NCBI RefSeq assembly: GCF_014838715.1
Contig: NZ_CP061947.1
Coordinates: 682,001-746,000, forward strand
Direction of reading: 5' to 3'
Length of the DNA: 64,000 nt
Origin: Algoriphagus sp. Y33
GTDB taxonomy: Bacteria > Bacteroidota > Bacteroidia > Cytophagales > Cyclobacteriaceae
The notes under the pieces were generated by a model. That model was not told the origin of the DNA. It made no database searches and saw only the letters and a program-made list of their open reading frames with translations. Of the stretch, positions 7,664-14,931 are shown one piece after another. How positions within the stretch are numbered: the stretch's first letter is position 1; every line of letters starts with the position of its first letter. The position numbers were made by a program, and so were the translations under genes.

Positions 7664-8656
7664 TCAAGTAATGATCGGCCTCCTTTCTTCTGGGTTCAAA
7701 GAATAGCTTCCTTTCCTCTGGGAATCAGAAGGAAGAGTGATGTTGGTTTTTGCAATGAGGTAAATGGGTCTTTGCTTGAGCTCCATATACATTTTGCCGA
7801 TGTATTCCCCTATGACTCCCAGTACCATTAGCTGTATTCCGGACAGGAATACAATACTAGCTACCAAGGATGCCCAGCCTGGCACAGTAAGTCCCAAGAA
7901 TACGATGGTAATCGCATATACACCATAGCCGAAAGCCAGTCCTGCAAAAAACAACCCGACTGACAATGCAAACCGTAAGGGTTTGACGCTGAATGAGGTG
8001 ATCCCATTGCTGGCCAGATTGATCATTTTCCAGATCCCGTACTTTGTTTCCCCCAAGATTCTTTTTTCCTCCCGGTAGTAGGTGACAGCCTGTTTGTATC
8101 CTATCCAAGAGAATATTCCTCTGAGGTACAGGTTTTGGGTTTGGATTTCTCTTATAATATCGGCCACTTTTCTGTCAAAAAGTCGAAAATCTGCACCATT
8201 TGGTACGACTTCATGATCTGCCAACCAGGATAAAATGCTGTAATACCCTGTAGAAGACAGTCTTTTAAAGAGGGAAGACTGTCCTTCATTTTTGCAGACT
8301 GCCGTGACGATGTCATTTCCTTTTTGCCAAAGGTCTATCATTTCGGGAATCGCTTCAGGCGGTTTTTGAAGATCGGCGTCTATGGTGACGATACAGTCTC
8401 CTTTTGCATGGTCTATCCCAGCTTTGAGAGCCGCCTGATGGCCGAAGTTTCTAGAAAAGCTGATATATCGGACAGATGGATTACCGGAATAGGCCAGTTC
8501 GATCTCCAGCTGGGTTCCATCCCTACTACCGTCATTGACCAAGATCACTTCATAGCGATACTCATGTAGACAAGACTCTATACGTGTTAGTAATGGGGCG
8601 ATATTTTCAGCCTCGTTATAGCAGGGAACCACGATGGATACTAAAAAGTCATTCAT
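7664..8656 (-). CDS. Family 2 glycosyltransferase (dolichyl/polyprenyl-phosphate sugar synthase type)
   Basis: Transfers a sugar from a nucleotide donor to a polyprenyl phosphate at the inner membrane face. The GT-A domain occupies residues 1-220: VVPCYNE at 9-15, VNDGSRDGT with D42, the metal-binding DAD at D93-D95, and GADFRLFDR. Two hydrophobic segments at about 230-290 anchor it, as in GtrB/DPM1-like proteins of about 320 residues. Its start overlaps the upstream GT-C gene by 8 bases, so the pair is translationally coupled: this enzyme would make the lipid-linked sugar and the neighbour would use it. Sugar and acceptor are not predictable. Confidence 0.88.
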   Translation of the reverse strand: MNDFLVSIVVPCYNEAENIAPLLTRIESCLHEYRYEVILVNDGSRDGTQLEIELAYSGNPSVRYISFSRNFGHQAALKAGIDHAKGDCIVTIDADLQKPPEAIPEMIDLWQKGNDIVTAVCKNEGQSSLFKRLSSTGYYSILSWLADHEVVPNGADFRLFDRKVADIIREIQTQNLYLRGIFSWIGYKQAVTYYREEKRILGETKYGIWKMINLASNGITSFSVKPLRFALSVGLFFAGLAFGYGVYAITIVFLGLTVPGWASLVASIVFLSGIQLMVLGVIGEYIGKMYMELKQRPIYLIAKTNITLPSDSQRKGSYSLNPEERRPIIT

Positions 8657-10004
8657 TTTCGATAAGGTTAAAGAGTTCGGGTTCTTGTGATTTCTTCTCC
8701 AAGATTTGAATTACGCTTGCCTTTGCTGTTTCACTGTCTTTCCAGTCAGCTTTCCTTATAAAAGTATGAATACCCAAGAAAATGAACCATAAAGACCCTA
8801 AGGCTAGGAATATCGATCTGTTTTGGAAAGAGAGCCACTGATCCGTTTGCCATACCATTATTAATGCTAATCCTATGATGCTAAGGTACATGTAGCGATC
8901 AGCAGTGATTACAGTACGCGGTAATGGTATGATATGGAGTACCAGAAGTAGATTGATGAGAAAAAACAAAAATCCAACTACTACAATTTTGTTCCCCTTG
9001 CTGTAATGATCCCAGACGAAATAGCCTATAATACCCGCCAGGACTATGTAACCATAATAATGCAGGGGAAGGGAATCTCCTAGTGAAATAGGGTAAGGAT
9101 GAAAGAAGTACAGCTTGACGGGAGCCAGAAACCGGAAGATGTACTCGGTGATACTGTAGAAGCCAAACACCAGCCTCTGGTAAAAAGGATAACCATTTGA
9201 AGTTATTGTTCCGTAACTGTTGAGCGATGTAAAATACCAGAAGCCCAGCGCCATCATAAAAAAAGGGGTTTTTTCAAGAATAACCCGTGAGGTAACTAAT
9301 TTCTTCCAGTTCAGATCTGCAAATCGTCCAAAGACATAATCGAAAAGGATTAAGTTAAGCGGAAGGATAATAGCCTGTTCCTTGGAACCAAAACCCAGTA
9401 GATAAGCTAAAACAGTCGCTATTAACCATAGCCAATGTGAGGTTCGGATGTATTTTATATAGCTGTAAAGAGCAATCAGGGTAAAAAAGCCATAGAGTAC
9501 GATTTTGGAGGCGCTGATCCAGGCCACCGATTCCACCTGTAGCGGATGAATGGCAAAGATCGATGCGGTAAAGAAGGCATAAATAGTGGCCTTTTTGTTT
9601 CCTGTTTTGGGAAGCAAGACTGCAACAAGTTTTTTAACAATCAAAAAGACTAAAATAGTACTACCCCAATGGATCAGCAAGCAGAACGTATGAAAAGCAG
9701 TGGCATCCATGCCAAAGAGTCCGGCAATCAGCAGATAGAATACCGAGTTGACAGGAGAATACTGCATCTGCCAAAAGTGGGTGAAATGGTAAATAACATC
9801 TTGCAGGGAAGGGGTATTGACGAGCGGGTTTTCCAGCACCTGCCAGGTGTCGTCCCAGTCCAGTTGGAAATCATTAGAAAATGTAGGGATAAAAGCCAGA
9901 ACTGTAATTCCGGCTAACAACCAAAGGAGTATACCAGAGTTCGCCCAATAATTTGATTGGAGCTTTAAAAAAGATTTTGTTCGAGATAACTTAACAATGT
10001 TCAT
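8649..10004 (-). CDS. GT-C fold membrane glycosyltransferase (PMT/TMTC-like)
   Basis: A 451-residue protein with about eleven hydrophobic segments. The first outer loop carries the acidic motif DWDD at D49-D52, as in GT-C enzymes that use a lipid-linked sugar (protein O-mannosyltransferase, TMTC and ArnT-like families). There are no TPR repeats at the C-terminus, unlike TMTC proteins. It overlaps the family 2 glycosyltransferase gene by 8 bases, which supports a two-step lipid-linked sugar transfer across the membrane. The acceptor (protein or glycolipid) is unknown. It is divergent from the small HTH gene at 10202. Confidence 0.82.
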   Translation of the reverse strand: MNIVKLSRTKSFLKLQSNYWANSGILLWLLAGITVLAFIPTFSNDFQLDWDDTWQVLENPLVNTPSLQDVIYHFTHFWQMQYSPVNSVFYLLIAGLFGMDATAFHTFCLLIHWGSTILVFLIVKKLVAVLLPKTGNKKATIYAFFTASIFAIHPLQVESVAWISASKIVLYGFFTLIALYSYIKYIRTSHWLWLIATVLAYLLGFGSKEQAIILPLNLILFDYVFGRFADLNWKKLVTSRVILEKTPFFMMALGFWYFTSLNSYGTITSNGYPFYQRLVFGFYSITEYIFRFLAPVKLYFFHPYPISLGDSLPLHYYGYIVLAGIIGYFVWDHYSKGNKIVVVGFLFFLINLLLVLHIIPLPRTVITADRYMYLSIIGLALIMVWQTDQWLSFQNRSIFLALGSLWFIFLGIHTFIRKADWKDSETAKASVIQILEKKSQEPELFNLIENE

Positions 10005-10050
10005 ATGGAAAAAGAATTAATTAAAAGTAAAAAAAGAAAGTTTTAGTAAA

Positions 10051-10081
10051 TCGGACAAAATTTGACAAAATCGGACAAAAT
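10051..10081. promoter_or_regulatory. Three phased 10-bp direct repeats (candidate operator)
   Basis: TCGGACAAAA, TTTGACAAAA and TCGGACAAAA stand head to tail at 10051, 10061 and 10071, each followed by T. The period equals one helical turn. They lie between the divergent GT-C gene and the small HTH gene, about 120 bases from the latter, and so suit cooperative binding of one regulator along one DNA face. Confidence 0.65.
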
Positions 10082-10201
10082 TAATTTTAACTGCATGAAA
10101 ATGAGCGTGTATCTATAAAATAAGTTTGAAAAACTCAAGAATTCCGTTTACTTTAGGTCTATTAGTTTATAAACAATATCCCATTTCAACTCTTATTTTT
10201 T

Positions 10202-10384
10202 ATGGTACAAAAAGCCAAAACCAGACAGCAAATCGCCAATGAATATGGCATTTCTGCCAAGACACTTTCCCGCTGGATTAAAAACCGAAATCTTCCAATC
10301 GATAACGGCCTCCTAACTCCGATAGAGCAAAAAATTATTTATGAAGCTTTGGGTTTACCTCCCATAGCAAACAAGAAAGTCTGA
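10202..10384 (+). CDS. Small helix-turn-helix protein
   Basis: A 60-residue protein. Residues 6-27 read as a helix-turn-helix (TRQQIANEYGIS then AKTLSRWIK), followed by a second short helical segment (LTPIEQKIIYEALGLP) with a Lys-rich end. The pattern recalls small DUF4248-like or MerR-type DNA-binding proteins common in Bacteroidota. It starts at the only ATG in the frame, after an AT-rich stretch. The neighbouring phased repeats at 10051-10081 are a possible target, which is inference. Could also be a remnant of a larger transposase-type HTH. Confidence 0.7.
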   Translation: MVQKAKTRQQIANEYGISAKTLSRWIKNRNLPIDNGLLTPIEQKIIYEALGLPPIANKKV

Positions 10385-10517
10385 TTTGTTGTCTTTAAGA
10401 AATAGAGCACCTATATTTAGGCTATGAATCCAACACCAAGAACCTATGTACATCATTCTTACCACCATCTTCGATGAAGGGATAGGATGACTATGGATTT
10501 TTGGTGAAAAAATAATA

Positions 10518-10549
10518 GAGGCCTATTCCTTGTGGAATGGGTCTTTTTT
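10518..10549 (+). terminator. Repeat-type terminator hairpin, copy B
   Basis: GAGGCCTATTCC and GGAATGGGTC pair around a short loop and are followed by six T, nearly identical to 4347-4378. It would end transcription of the small HTH gene. Confidence 0.6.
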
Positions 10550-10720
10550 GTTTTACTGTCTTTGATAGCTATGCTGCTTCTCCAGAAGCAGCATAAAAAT
10601 GTAGGATAAGCAGTAAGTATTGAAAGTCAGTCTAGCTTCTGGAGAAGCAGGACAACTGAGTGGTTTGTGGAGACACAAACCACGGCGGAAAGCAGCATGA
10701 CAATGTGGAATGCTTACCAG

Positions 10721-10755
10721 AGATTGCTTCGCTCCTTCGTCACTCGCAATGACGA
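10721..10755 (+). repeat. Dispersed TCGCAATGACG-type repeat, copy 4
   Basis: AGATTGCTTCGCTCC through TCGCAATGACGAA, plus-strand orientation, between the small HTH gene and phenylalanine hydroxylase. An apparent upstream extension of the phhA frame reads through it, which argues for the later start. Confidence 0.75.
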
Positions 10756-10808
10756 ACTTGAGTGTGGATAGAATAGTAAGGAAAATAAAGAATGTATACC
10801 CAAATACC

Positions 10809-11597
10809 ATGAACATGAATTCAAAACAAAAAAACTGGGTCTTTACGGATCCAAGACTCCAAAAGCTCAGGCAGGAGTATGAATTGTACACGGAGGAGGA
10901 TTTTAAAGTCTGGAAGATTCTCTTCGAACGTCAAATGCCAAATCTGCCAAAAGCTGCTTCCAAAGCTTACCTTGAAGGAGTGGAGCAGGTGAAATTTACG
11001 GCGGATAAAATCGCCAACTTTGAAGAGCTGAATCAGATTCTGGCGAAAAGCACAGGCTGGGAAGTGCAGGTGGTGCCGGGGTTGATTGACGATGATTTGT
11101 TCTTTGGGTTGTTGAATAACAGAAGGTTTCCGTCTTCGACCTGGTTGCGTACGATGGAGCAGCTGGATTATCTGGAGGAACCTGATATGTTTCATGATGC
11201 TTTTGCACATATGCCGCTGCTTACAAATCAGCCCTATGTGGACTTTCTGGAAAATCTCTCGGGAATAGCCTTAAAGCATATAGATAATGCTTGGGCGATA
11301 CAGTTGTTGAGTAGGATTTATTGGTTTACGATTGAATTTGGATTGATAAAAGAGGAGGGGGAGTTAAAAATATACGGTGCAGGCATCCTAAGTTCGGCAG
11401 GAGAGACTAAATTCAGCCTTTCAAATGAACCTGCCCATCTTGCTTACGATGTGCGAAGGATTTTGAATCAGGAATACCGGAAGGATCGCTTTCAGGATAA
11501 GTACTTTGTGATCGAGAGTTATGAGCAACTTTATGAATCGCTTCCGGAGATCGAGAGAGTGCTGGAGGAGATGCTTGTAGAGAGTAGAGATAAATAA
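10809..11597 (+). CDS. phhA: Phenylalanine 4-monooxygenase (pterin-dependent)
   Basis: Hydroxylates phenylalanine to tyrosine using tetrahydropterin, iron and oxygen. The iron ligands are seen in DMFHDAFAH (two His) and in the later YWFTIEFGL (Glu), and the protein is a single catalytic domain of 262 residues, as in bacterial enzymes without the ACT regulatory domain. The frame stays open to 10710, but that extension crosses a dispersed repeat, so the start is placed at ATG 10809 (or 10815). A third aromatic hydroxylase specificity (tryptophan) is less likely. The downstream gap carries another copy of the same repeat. Confidence 0.88.
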   Translation: MNMNSKQKNWVFTDPRLQKLRQEYELYTEEDFKVWKILFERQMPNLPKAASKAYLEGVEQVKFTADKIANFEELNQILAKSTGWEVQVVPGLIDDDLFFGLLNNRRFPSSTWLRTMEQLDYLEEPDMFHDAFAHMPLLTNQPYVDFLENLSGIALKHIDNAWAIQLLSRIYWFTIEFGLIKEEGELKIYGAGILSSAGETKFSLSNEPAHLAYDVRRILNQEYRKDRFQDKYFVIESYEQLYESLPEIERVLEEMLVESRDK

Positions 11598-11600
11598 ATG

Positions 11601-11632
11601 AGATTGCTTCGTCGTGCCTCCTCGCAATGACG
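11601..11632 (+). repeat. Dispersed TCGCAATGACG-type repeat, copy 5
   Basis: AGATTGCTTCGTCG through TCGCAATGACG starts four bases after the phhA stop codon; with copy 4 it brackets phhA on both sides in the same orientation. Confidence 0.75.
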
Positions 11633-11653
11633 TCGCTTAGATACAACTAATTG

Positions 11654-11722
11654 ACCGAAGACAGGAAGCTTAAGACAGAAGAATGTCACTTCCGTCTCCT
11701 GTCTTCCGTCTTCTGTCTTTAA
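11654..11722 (+). promoter_or_regulatory. Nested inverted repeats just before hisH
   Basis: CGAAGACAGGA and AAGACAGAAG at the left face TCCTGTCTTCCG and CTTCTGTCTT at the right, so two alternative or nested stems can form immediately before the hisH ATG at 11725. This could be a repeat of the GTCTTCCGTC type or a leader structure; no histidine-rich leader peptide was seen. Confidence 0.5.
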
Positions 11723-11724
11723 AA

Positions 11725-12324
11725 ATGAAAATAGCAGTAATAAAATATAATTCGGGCAATGTGCAGTCGGTACTCTATGCACTGGAGCGGTTGGGTGTAG
11801 AAGCTGAACTGACGGATGATCCCGATAAAATCCGGGCTGCCGATAAAGTGATCTTTCCAGGTCAGGGAGAGGCAAGTTCTGCCATGAGATACCTAAAGGA
11901 GCGAAAGCTTGACCAATTGATTTCTGAAATCAAGCAACCGTTTTTGGGGGTTTGTTTGGGCTTGCAACTACTGTGTGAGCATTCAGAGGAAAATGATACT
12001 GAATGTTTGGGGATTTTTCCTGTGAAAGTAAAACGCTTTGTGCCGGAAAATTCCCAGGAATTTAAAGTTCCGCATGTGGGTTGGAATGAGCTGGAGAACT
12101 TGGCAAATAATCCACTCTTGAAAGATCTTCCCGCTGAACCATTTGTGTACTATGTGCATAGCTTCTATGCCGAGTTGAGCGGGTTGACTATTGCCCAGAC
12201 ACACTACATCCATGATTTCTCAGCCATGCTTCATCGGGATAATTACTATGCCATACAGGCTCACCCGGAGAAAAGCGGGTTGGTCGGCGAGAAGTTATTG
12301 GAGAATTTTCTTTCTCTTAAATAA
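11725..12324 (+). CDS. hisH: Imidazole glycerol phosphate synthase, glutaminase subunit
   Basis: Releases ammonia from glutamine for HisF in histidine synthesis. The class I amidotransferase triad is C77 (GVCLGLQ), H180 and E182 (AHPEKSG), in a 199-residue protein of normal length. The frame is open upstream to 11683, but MKIAVIKYNSGN is the conserved N-terminus, so ATG 11725 is chosen. It is the first of four late his genes here; its partner hisF lies two genes downstream. Gaps between the genes are 100-240 bases and hold hairpins, which is loose for an operon. Confidence 0.95.
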   Translation: MKIAVIKYNSGNVQSVLYALERLGVEAELTDDPDKIRAADKVIFPGQGEASSAMRYLKERKLDQLISEIKQPFLGVCLGLQLLCEHSEENDTECLGIFPVKVKRFVPENSQEFKVPHVGWNELENLANNPLLKDLPAEPFVYYVHSFYAELSGLTIAQTHYIHDFSAMLHRDNYYAIQAHPEKSGLVGEKLLENFLSLK

Positions 12325-12424
12325 TCCCCTAGCTCCCTTTAGAAGGGGGAATTGCCTCAATTCAACTCAACCAATAAATTATGAAAGTCTCGATTCTTGA
12401 ATCTTGCTTCTAAAATCTCAAAAA

Positions 12425-13144
12425 ATGGAAATTATCCCAGCCATCGACCTCATCGGAGGCAAATGCGTCCGACTAAGTCAGGGCGATTACAGCAGTAAAA
12501 AAGAATACCATGACGATCCATTGGAAATGGCCAAACGCTTTGAAGGAGTGGGTATCCGTCGTCTACATTTAGTGGATCTCGACGGTGCCAAAGCCAAAAA
12601 GATTGTGAATGCGGAAGTTTTGCAGCGGATCAGTGCGGGCACAAGTTTGCAGGTTGATTTTGGTGGAGGTATTCAAGCAGATGAAGAAATTGAGAAAGCC
12701 TTTACTTTGGGAGCCAAGCAAGTGACAGGAGGAAGTATTGCGGTAAAGAATGCCGCGCTTTTTGAAGCATGGATAGCTAAATACGGTTCTGATAAAATTA
12801 TCCTTGGAGCGGATGCCAAGAATAAAAAAATTGCTGTGGGAGGGTGGGAAGAGACTACCACGGTCGATTTAATTCCTTTTATCAAAGACTATGTAGCCAA
12901 AGGCATCAGCTATGTGATCTGTACCGATGTGGCAAAAGACGGGTTACTTCAAGGACCGTCCGTTGACTTATACAAGGAGATTTTGGAAGAAATTCCGGGT
13001 GTTAAATTGATTGCCAGCGGAGGGGTTTCCTCGGTCAAAGATTTGGAAGAATTGGAGAAAATCGGTGTGTATGGGACGATAGTAGGGAAAGCGTATTATG
13101 AGGGAAGAGTGACGCTGGAGGAACTTGCTTCATTCGTCCATTGA
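12425..13144 (+). CDS. hisA: ProFAR isomerase (HisA)
   Basis: Opens the ribose ring of ProFAR to PRFAR, the substrate of HisFH. A (beta-alpha)8 barrel of 239 residues: the N-terminal catalytic Asp is D8 in IPAIDLIGG, the phosphate loops are seen as GGGIQ and GGVSS, and the second Asp is in CTDVAKDG. The conserved start MEIIPAIDL fixes ATG 12425 rather than the upstream ATG at 12404. A CCCCTAGCTCC/AAGGGGGA hairpin (12329-12352) separates it from hisH. Confidence 0.95.
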   Translation: MEIIPAIDLIGGKCVRLSQGDYSSKKEYHDDPLEMAKRFEGVGIRRLHLVDLDGAKAKKIVNAEVLQRISAGTSLQVDFGGGIQADEEIEKAFTLGAKQVTGGSIAVKNAALFEAWIAKYGSDKIILGADAKNKKIAVGGWEETTTVDLIPFIKDYVAKGISYVICTDVAKDGLLQGPSVDLYKEILEEIPGVKLIASGGVSSVKDLEELEKIGVYGTIVGKAYYEGRVTLEELASFVH

Positions 13145-13163
13145 AAAATTATAATGTGATATA

Positions 13164-13295
13164 TACGATTTTGGATTTACGATTTACGGGGTTTTCACCA
13201 GTGTTACGCCATTCTTCAATCCAGGCAATTTAAAAATGTTTGGGTTACAGAATGTCGATTGGGGTTCAGATCAACGTCGTAAATCCCATATCGTA
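13164..13295. repeat. Inverted repeat element between hisA and hisF
   Basis: TACGATTTTGGATTTACGA (13164-13182) and the complement of 13277-13295 agree at 17 of 19 positions, enclosing about 94 bases without coding sequence. It looks like a small MITE or a long hairpin, and would lie in the polycistronic message. Confidence 0.6.
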
Positions 13296-13361
13296 CCTCG
13301 TAATTTAAAATGATGAATATTGAATATCGAATAATGAAATATATAAAGGTGAATTCAAACA

Positions 13362-14117
13362 ATGCTTACTAAACGAATTATTCCCTGTCTGGATATAAAA
13401 GAAGGCCGTACTGTCAAAGGTGTAAACTTTGTCGAACTTCGGGATGCCGGGGATCCGGTGGAGCTTGCAAAAATCTACTCCGACGAAGGAGCTGACGAGT
13501 TGGTGTTTTTGGATATTACGGCTACGGTGGATAAGCGAAAGACATTGGCTGAACTCGTAACCAAAGTCGCTAAGGCCATCAATATCCCTTTCACCGTAGG
13601 CGGAGGAATTTCCACTGTCGAGGATGTAAAAGTTCTGTTGAATGCCGGTGCGGATAAAATTTCTATCAATTCTGCTGCTGTTCATGATCCGCAGATCATC
13701 AATGAAATGGCAGCTGAATTTGGCTCCCAATGTATCGTGGTCGCCATTGACACCAGAAATGTGGACGGAATTGACTTTGTACATACGCATGGTGGAAGAA
13801 AAGCAACTTTGCTGAAAACACAGGCTTGGGCTCAGGAAGTGTGTGACCGGGGGGCAGGAGAGATATTGCTGACTTCCATGGACCATGACGGCACCAAGGC
13901 AGGTTTTTCCAATGAGCTATTGGCTGAGATTTCATCAGCACTTTCCATTCCGGTGATTGCCTCAGGAGGGGCGGGCACGATGGCACATTTCAAAGATGTG
14001 TTTACCTTTGGCAAGGCTGATGCAGCACTGGCGGCAAGTATCTTTCATTTTAAAGAAATAAGTATTCCCGAATTGAAAGGATATTTGGGAAGTGAAAGGA
14101 TAAGTATTAGAAAGTGA
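13362..14117 (+). CDS. hisF: Imidazole glycerol phosphate synthase, cyclase subunit
   Basis: Uses ammonia from HisH to convert PRFAR to IGP and AICAR. The two catalytic aspartates are D11 (IPCLDIK) and D130 (VVAIDTR), phosphate loops appear as VGGGIST and SGGAG, and the length of 251 residues is standard. It follows hisA after a 217-base gap that contains the inverted repeat element at 13164-13295. Confidence 0.96.
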   Translation: MLTKRIIPCLDIKEGRTVKGVNFVELRDAGDPVELAKIYSDEGADELVFLDITATVDKRKTLAELVTKVAKAINIPFTVGGGISTVEDVKVLLNAGADKISINSAAVHDPQIINEMAAEFGSQCIVVAIDTRNVDGIDFVHTHGGRKATLLKTQAWAQEVCDRGAGEILLTSMDHDGTKAGFSNELLAEISSALSIPVIASGGAGTMAHFKDVFTFGKADAALAASIFHFKEISIPELKGYLGSERISIRK

Positions 14118-14120
14118 TAT

Positions 14121-14196
14121 AACCTTTGAGGTGTTATTTGGAAGGAGGAACAGCCTGTCCCGATTTATCGGGAACTGACAAATTTCCTCGAAGGTT
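14121..14196. repeat. Nested inverted repeats after hisF
   Basis: AACCTTTGAGG (14121-14131) faces CCTCGAAGGTT (14186-14196), enclosing a TCCCGATTTATCGGGA hairpin (14158-14173). This begins 4 bases after the hisF stop and may act as a processing or attenuating structure. Confidence 0.55.
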
Positions 14197-14269
14197 TAAC
14201 TAATGATTGATAGTTTTTCTAAAGGATTTCTGAGCTCTTTAGAGAAATAAAATAGTAAGTAATAATCAA

Positions 14270-14300
14270 AACCTTCGGGGTTTTGGAAACCCCAAAGGTT
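14270..14300. repeat. Stable hairpin immediately before hisIE
   Basis: AACCTTCGGGGTTT and AAACCCCAAAGGTT form a stem of 14 bp with one mismatch and a 3-base loop; its base is 8 bases from the hisIE ATG, where it could limit ribosome access. It shares the AACCTT ends with the repeat at 14121-14196. Confidence 0.6.
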
Positions 14301-14308
14301 AAAAAGAT

Positions 14309-14908
14309 ATGAACATAGATTTTAAGAAGATGGATGGTTTGGTGCCGGCGATTGTGCAGGATGCGGTAAGCGGAAAGGTTCTGATGCAGGGCTATATGAA
14401 CGAAGAAGCGGTGGCCAAAACCAAGGAATCCGGGATGGTGACTTTTTACAGCCGTAGTAAAAACAGGCTGTGGACCAAAGGTGAGACTTCGGGTAACTTT
14501 ATGGAGTTGGTAAGCATGGCTTCGGACTGTGATGGCGATGCTATTTTGGTGAAAGCCAATCCCCGCGGTCCTGTATGTCATACGGGAGCAGACACTTGTT
14601 TTGAAGAGGATAATACATCCAAAACAGGTTTTATCGATCAGCTGCGGGCAATCATCAAGGACCGTAAAAACAATCCCACGGATACCTCTTATACTGCTTC
14701 ACTTTTTGCCAAAGGCATCAATAAAGTAGCGCAAAAAGTAGGAGAGGAAGCAGTGGAGATCGTGATCGAAGCAAAGGATGACAACAAGGAGCTGTTTATG
14801 GGGGAAGCAGCGGACTTACTTTACCACTATTTAGTATTGCTGGAGGCAAAAGGTTATGAATTGGATGAAGTGATGGATGTGCTGATTGAGCGGCATAACC
14901 GTAAGTAG
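14309..14908 (+). CDS. hisIE: Bifunctional phosphoribosyl-AMP cyclohydrolase / phosphoribosyl-ATP pyrophosphatase
   Basis: Carries out steps 2 and 3 of histidine synthesis. HisI occupies residues 1-110 with the zinc/magnesium site C74-D75-G-D77 and C90 and C97 (GPVCHTGADTCF); HisE, an all-helical MazG-like domain, occupies about 115-199 with EEAVEIVIEAK. The HisI-HisE fusion is usual in Bacteroidota. It completes the hisH-A-F-IE set; hisG, hisD, hisC and hisB are not in the window. Confidence 0.95.
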   Translation: MNIDFKKMDGLVPAIVQDAVSGKVLMQGYMNEEAVAKTKESGMVTFYSRSKNRLWTKGETSGNFMELVSMASDCDGDAILVKANPRGPVCHTGADTCFEEDNTSKTGFIDQLRAIIKDRKNNPTDTSYTASLFAKGINKVAQKVGEEAVEIVIEAKDDNKELFMGEAADLLYHYLVLLEAKGYELDEVMDVLIERHNRK

Positions 14909-14931
14909 CTCTTAGGAAATCTCACGCTTCG

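Larger units (their letters stand above)
10385..10808. other. Repeat-filled gap ahead of phenylalanine hydroxylase
   Basis: No credible gene. It contains a terminator-like hairpin (10518-10549), a stretch with repeated CTTCTGGAGAAGCAG-like palindromes (about 10570-10640), and a dispersed TCGCAATGACG repeat (10721-10755). The order hairpin, dispersed repeat, AAATAAAGAAT, ATGAACA resembles 4330-4520, suggesting duplication. Confidence 0.55.

Noticed and set aside
10051..10081. Three repeats considered as a CRISPR array
   Set aside because: Units are 10 bases with no spacers and no cas gene nearby.
10553..10891. 112-residue minus-strand frame over phhA upstream DNA
   Set aside because: Runs through dispersed repeats and the start of phhA; a shadow frame.
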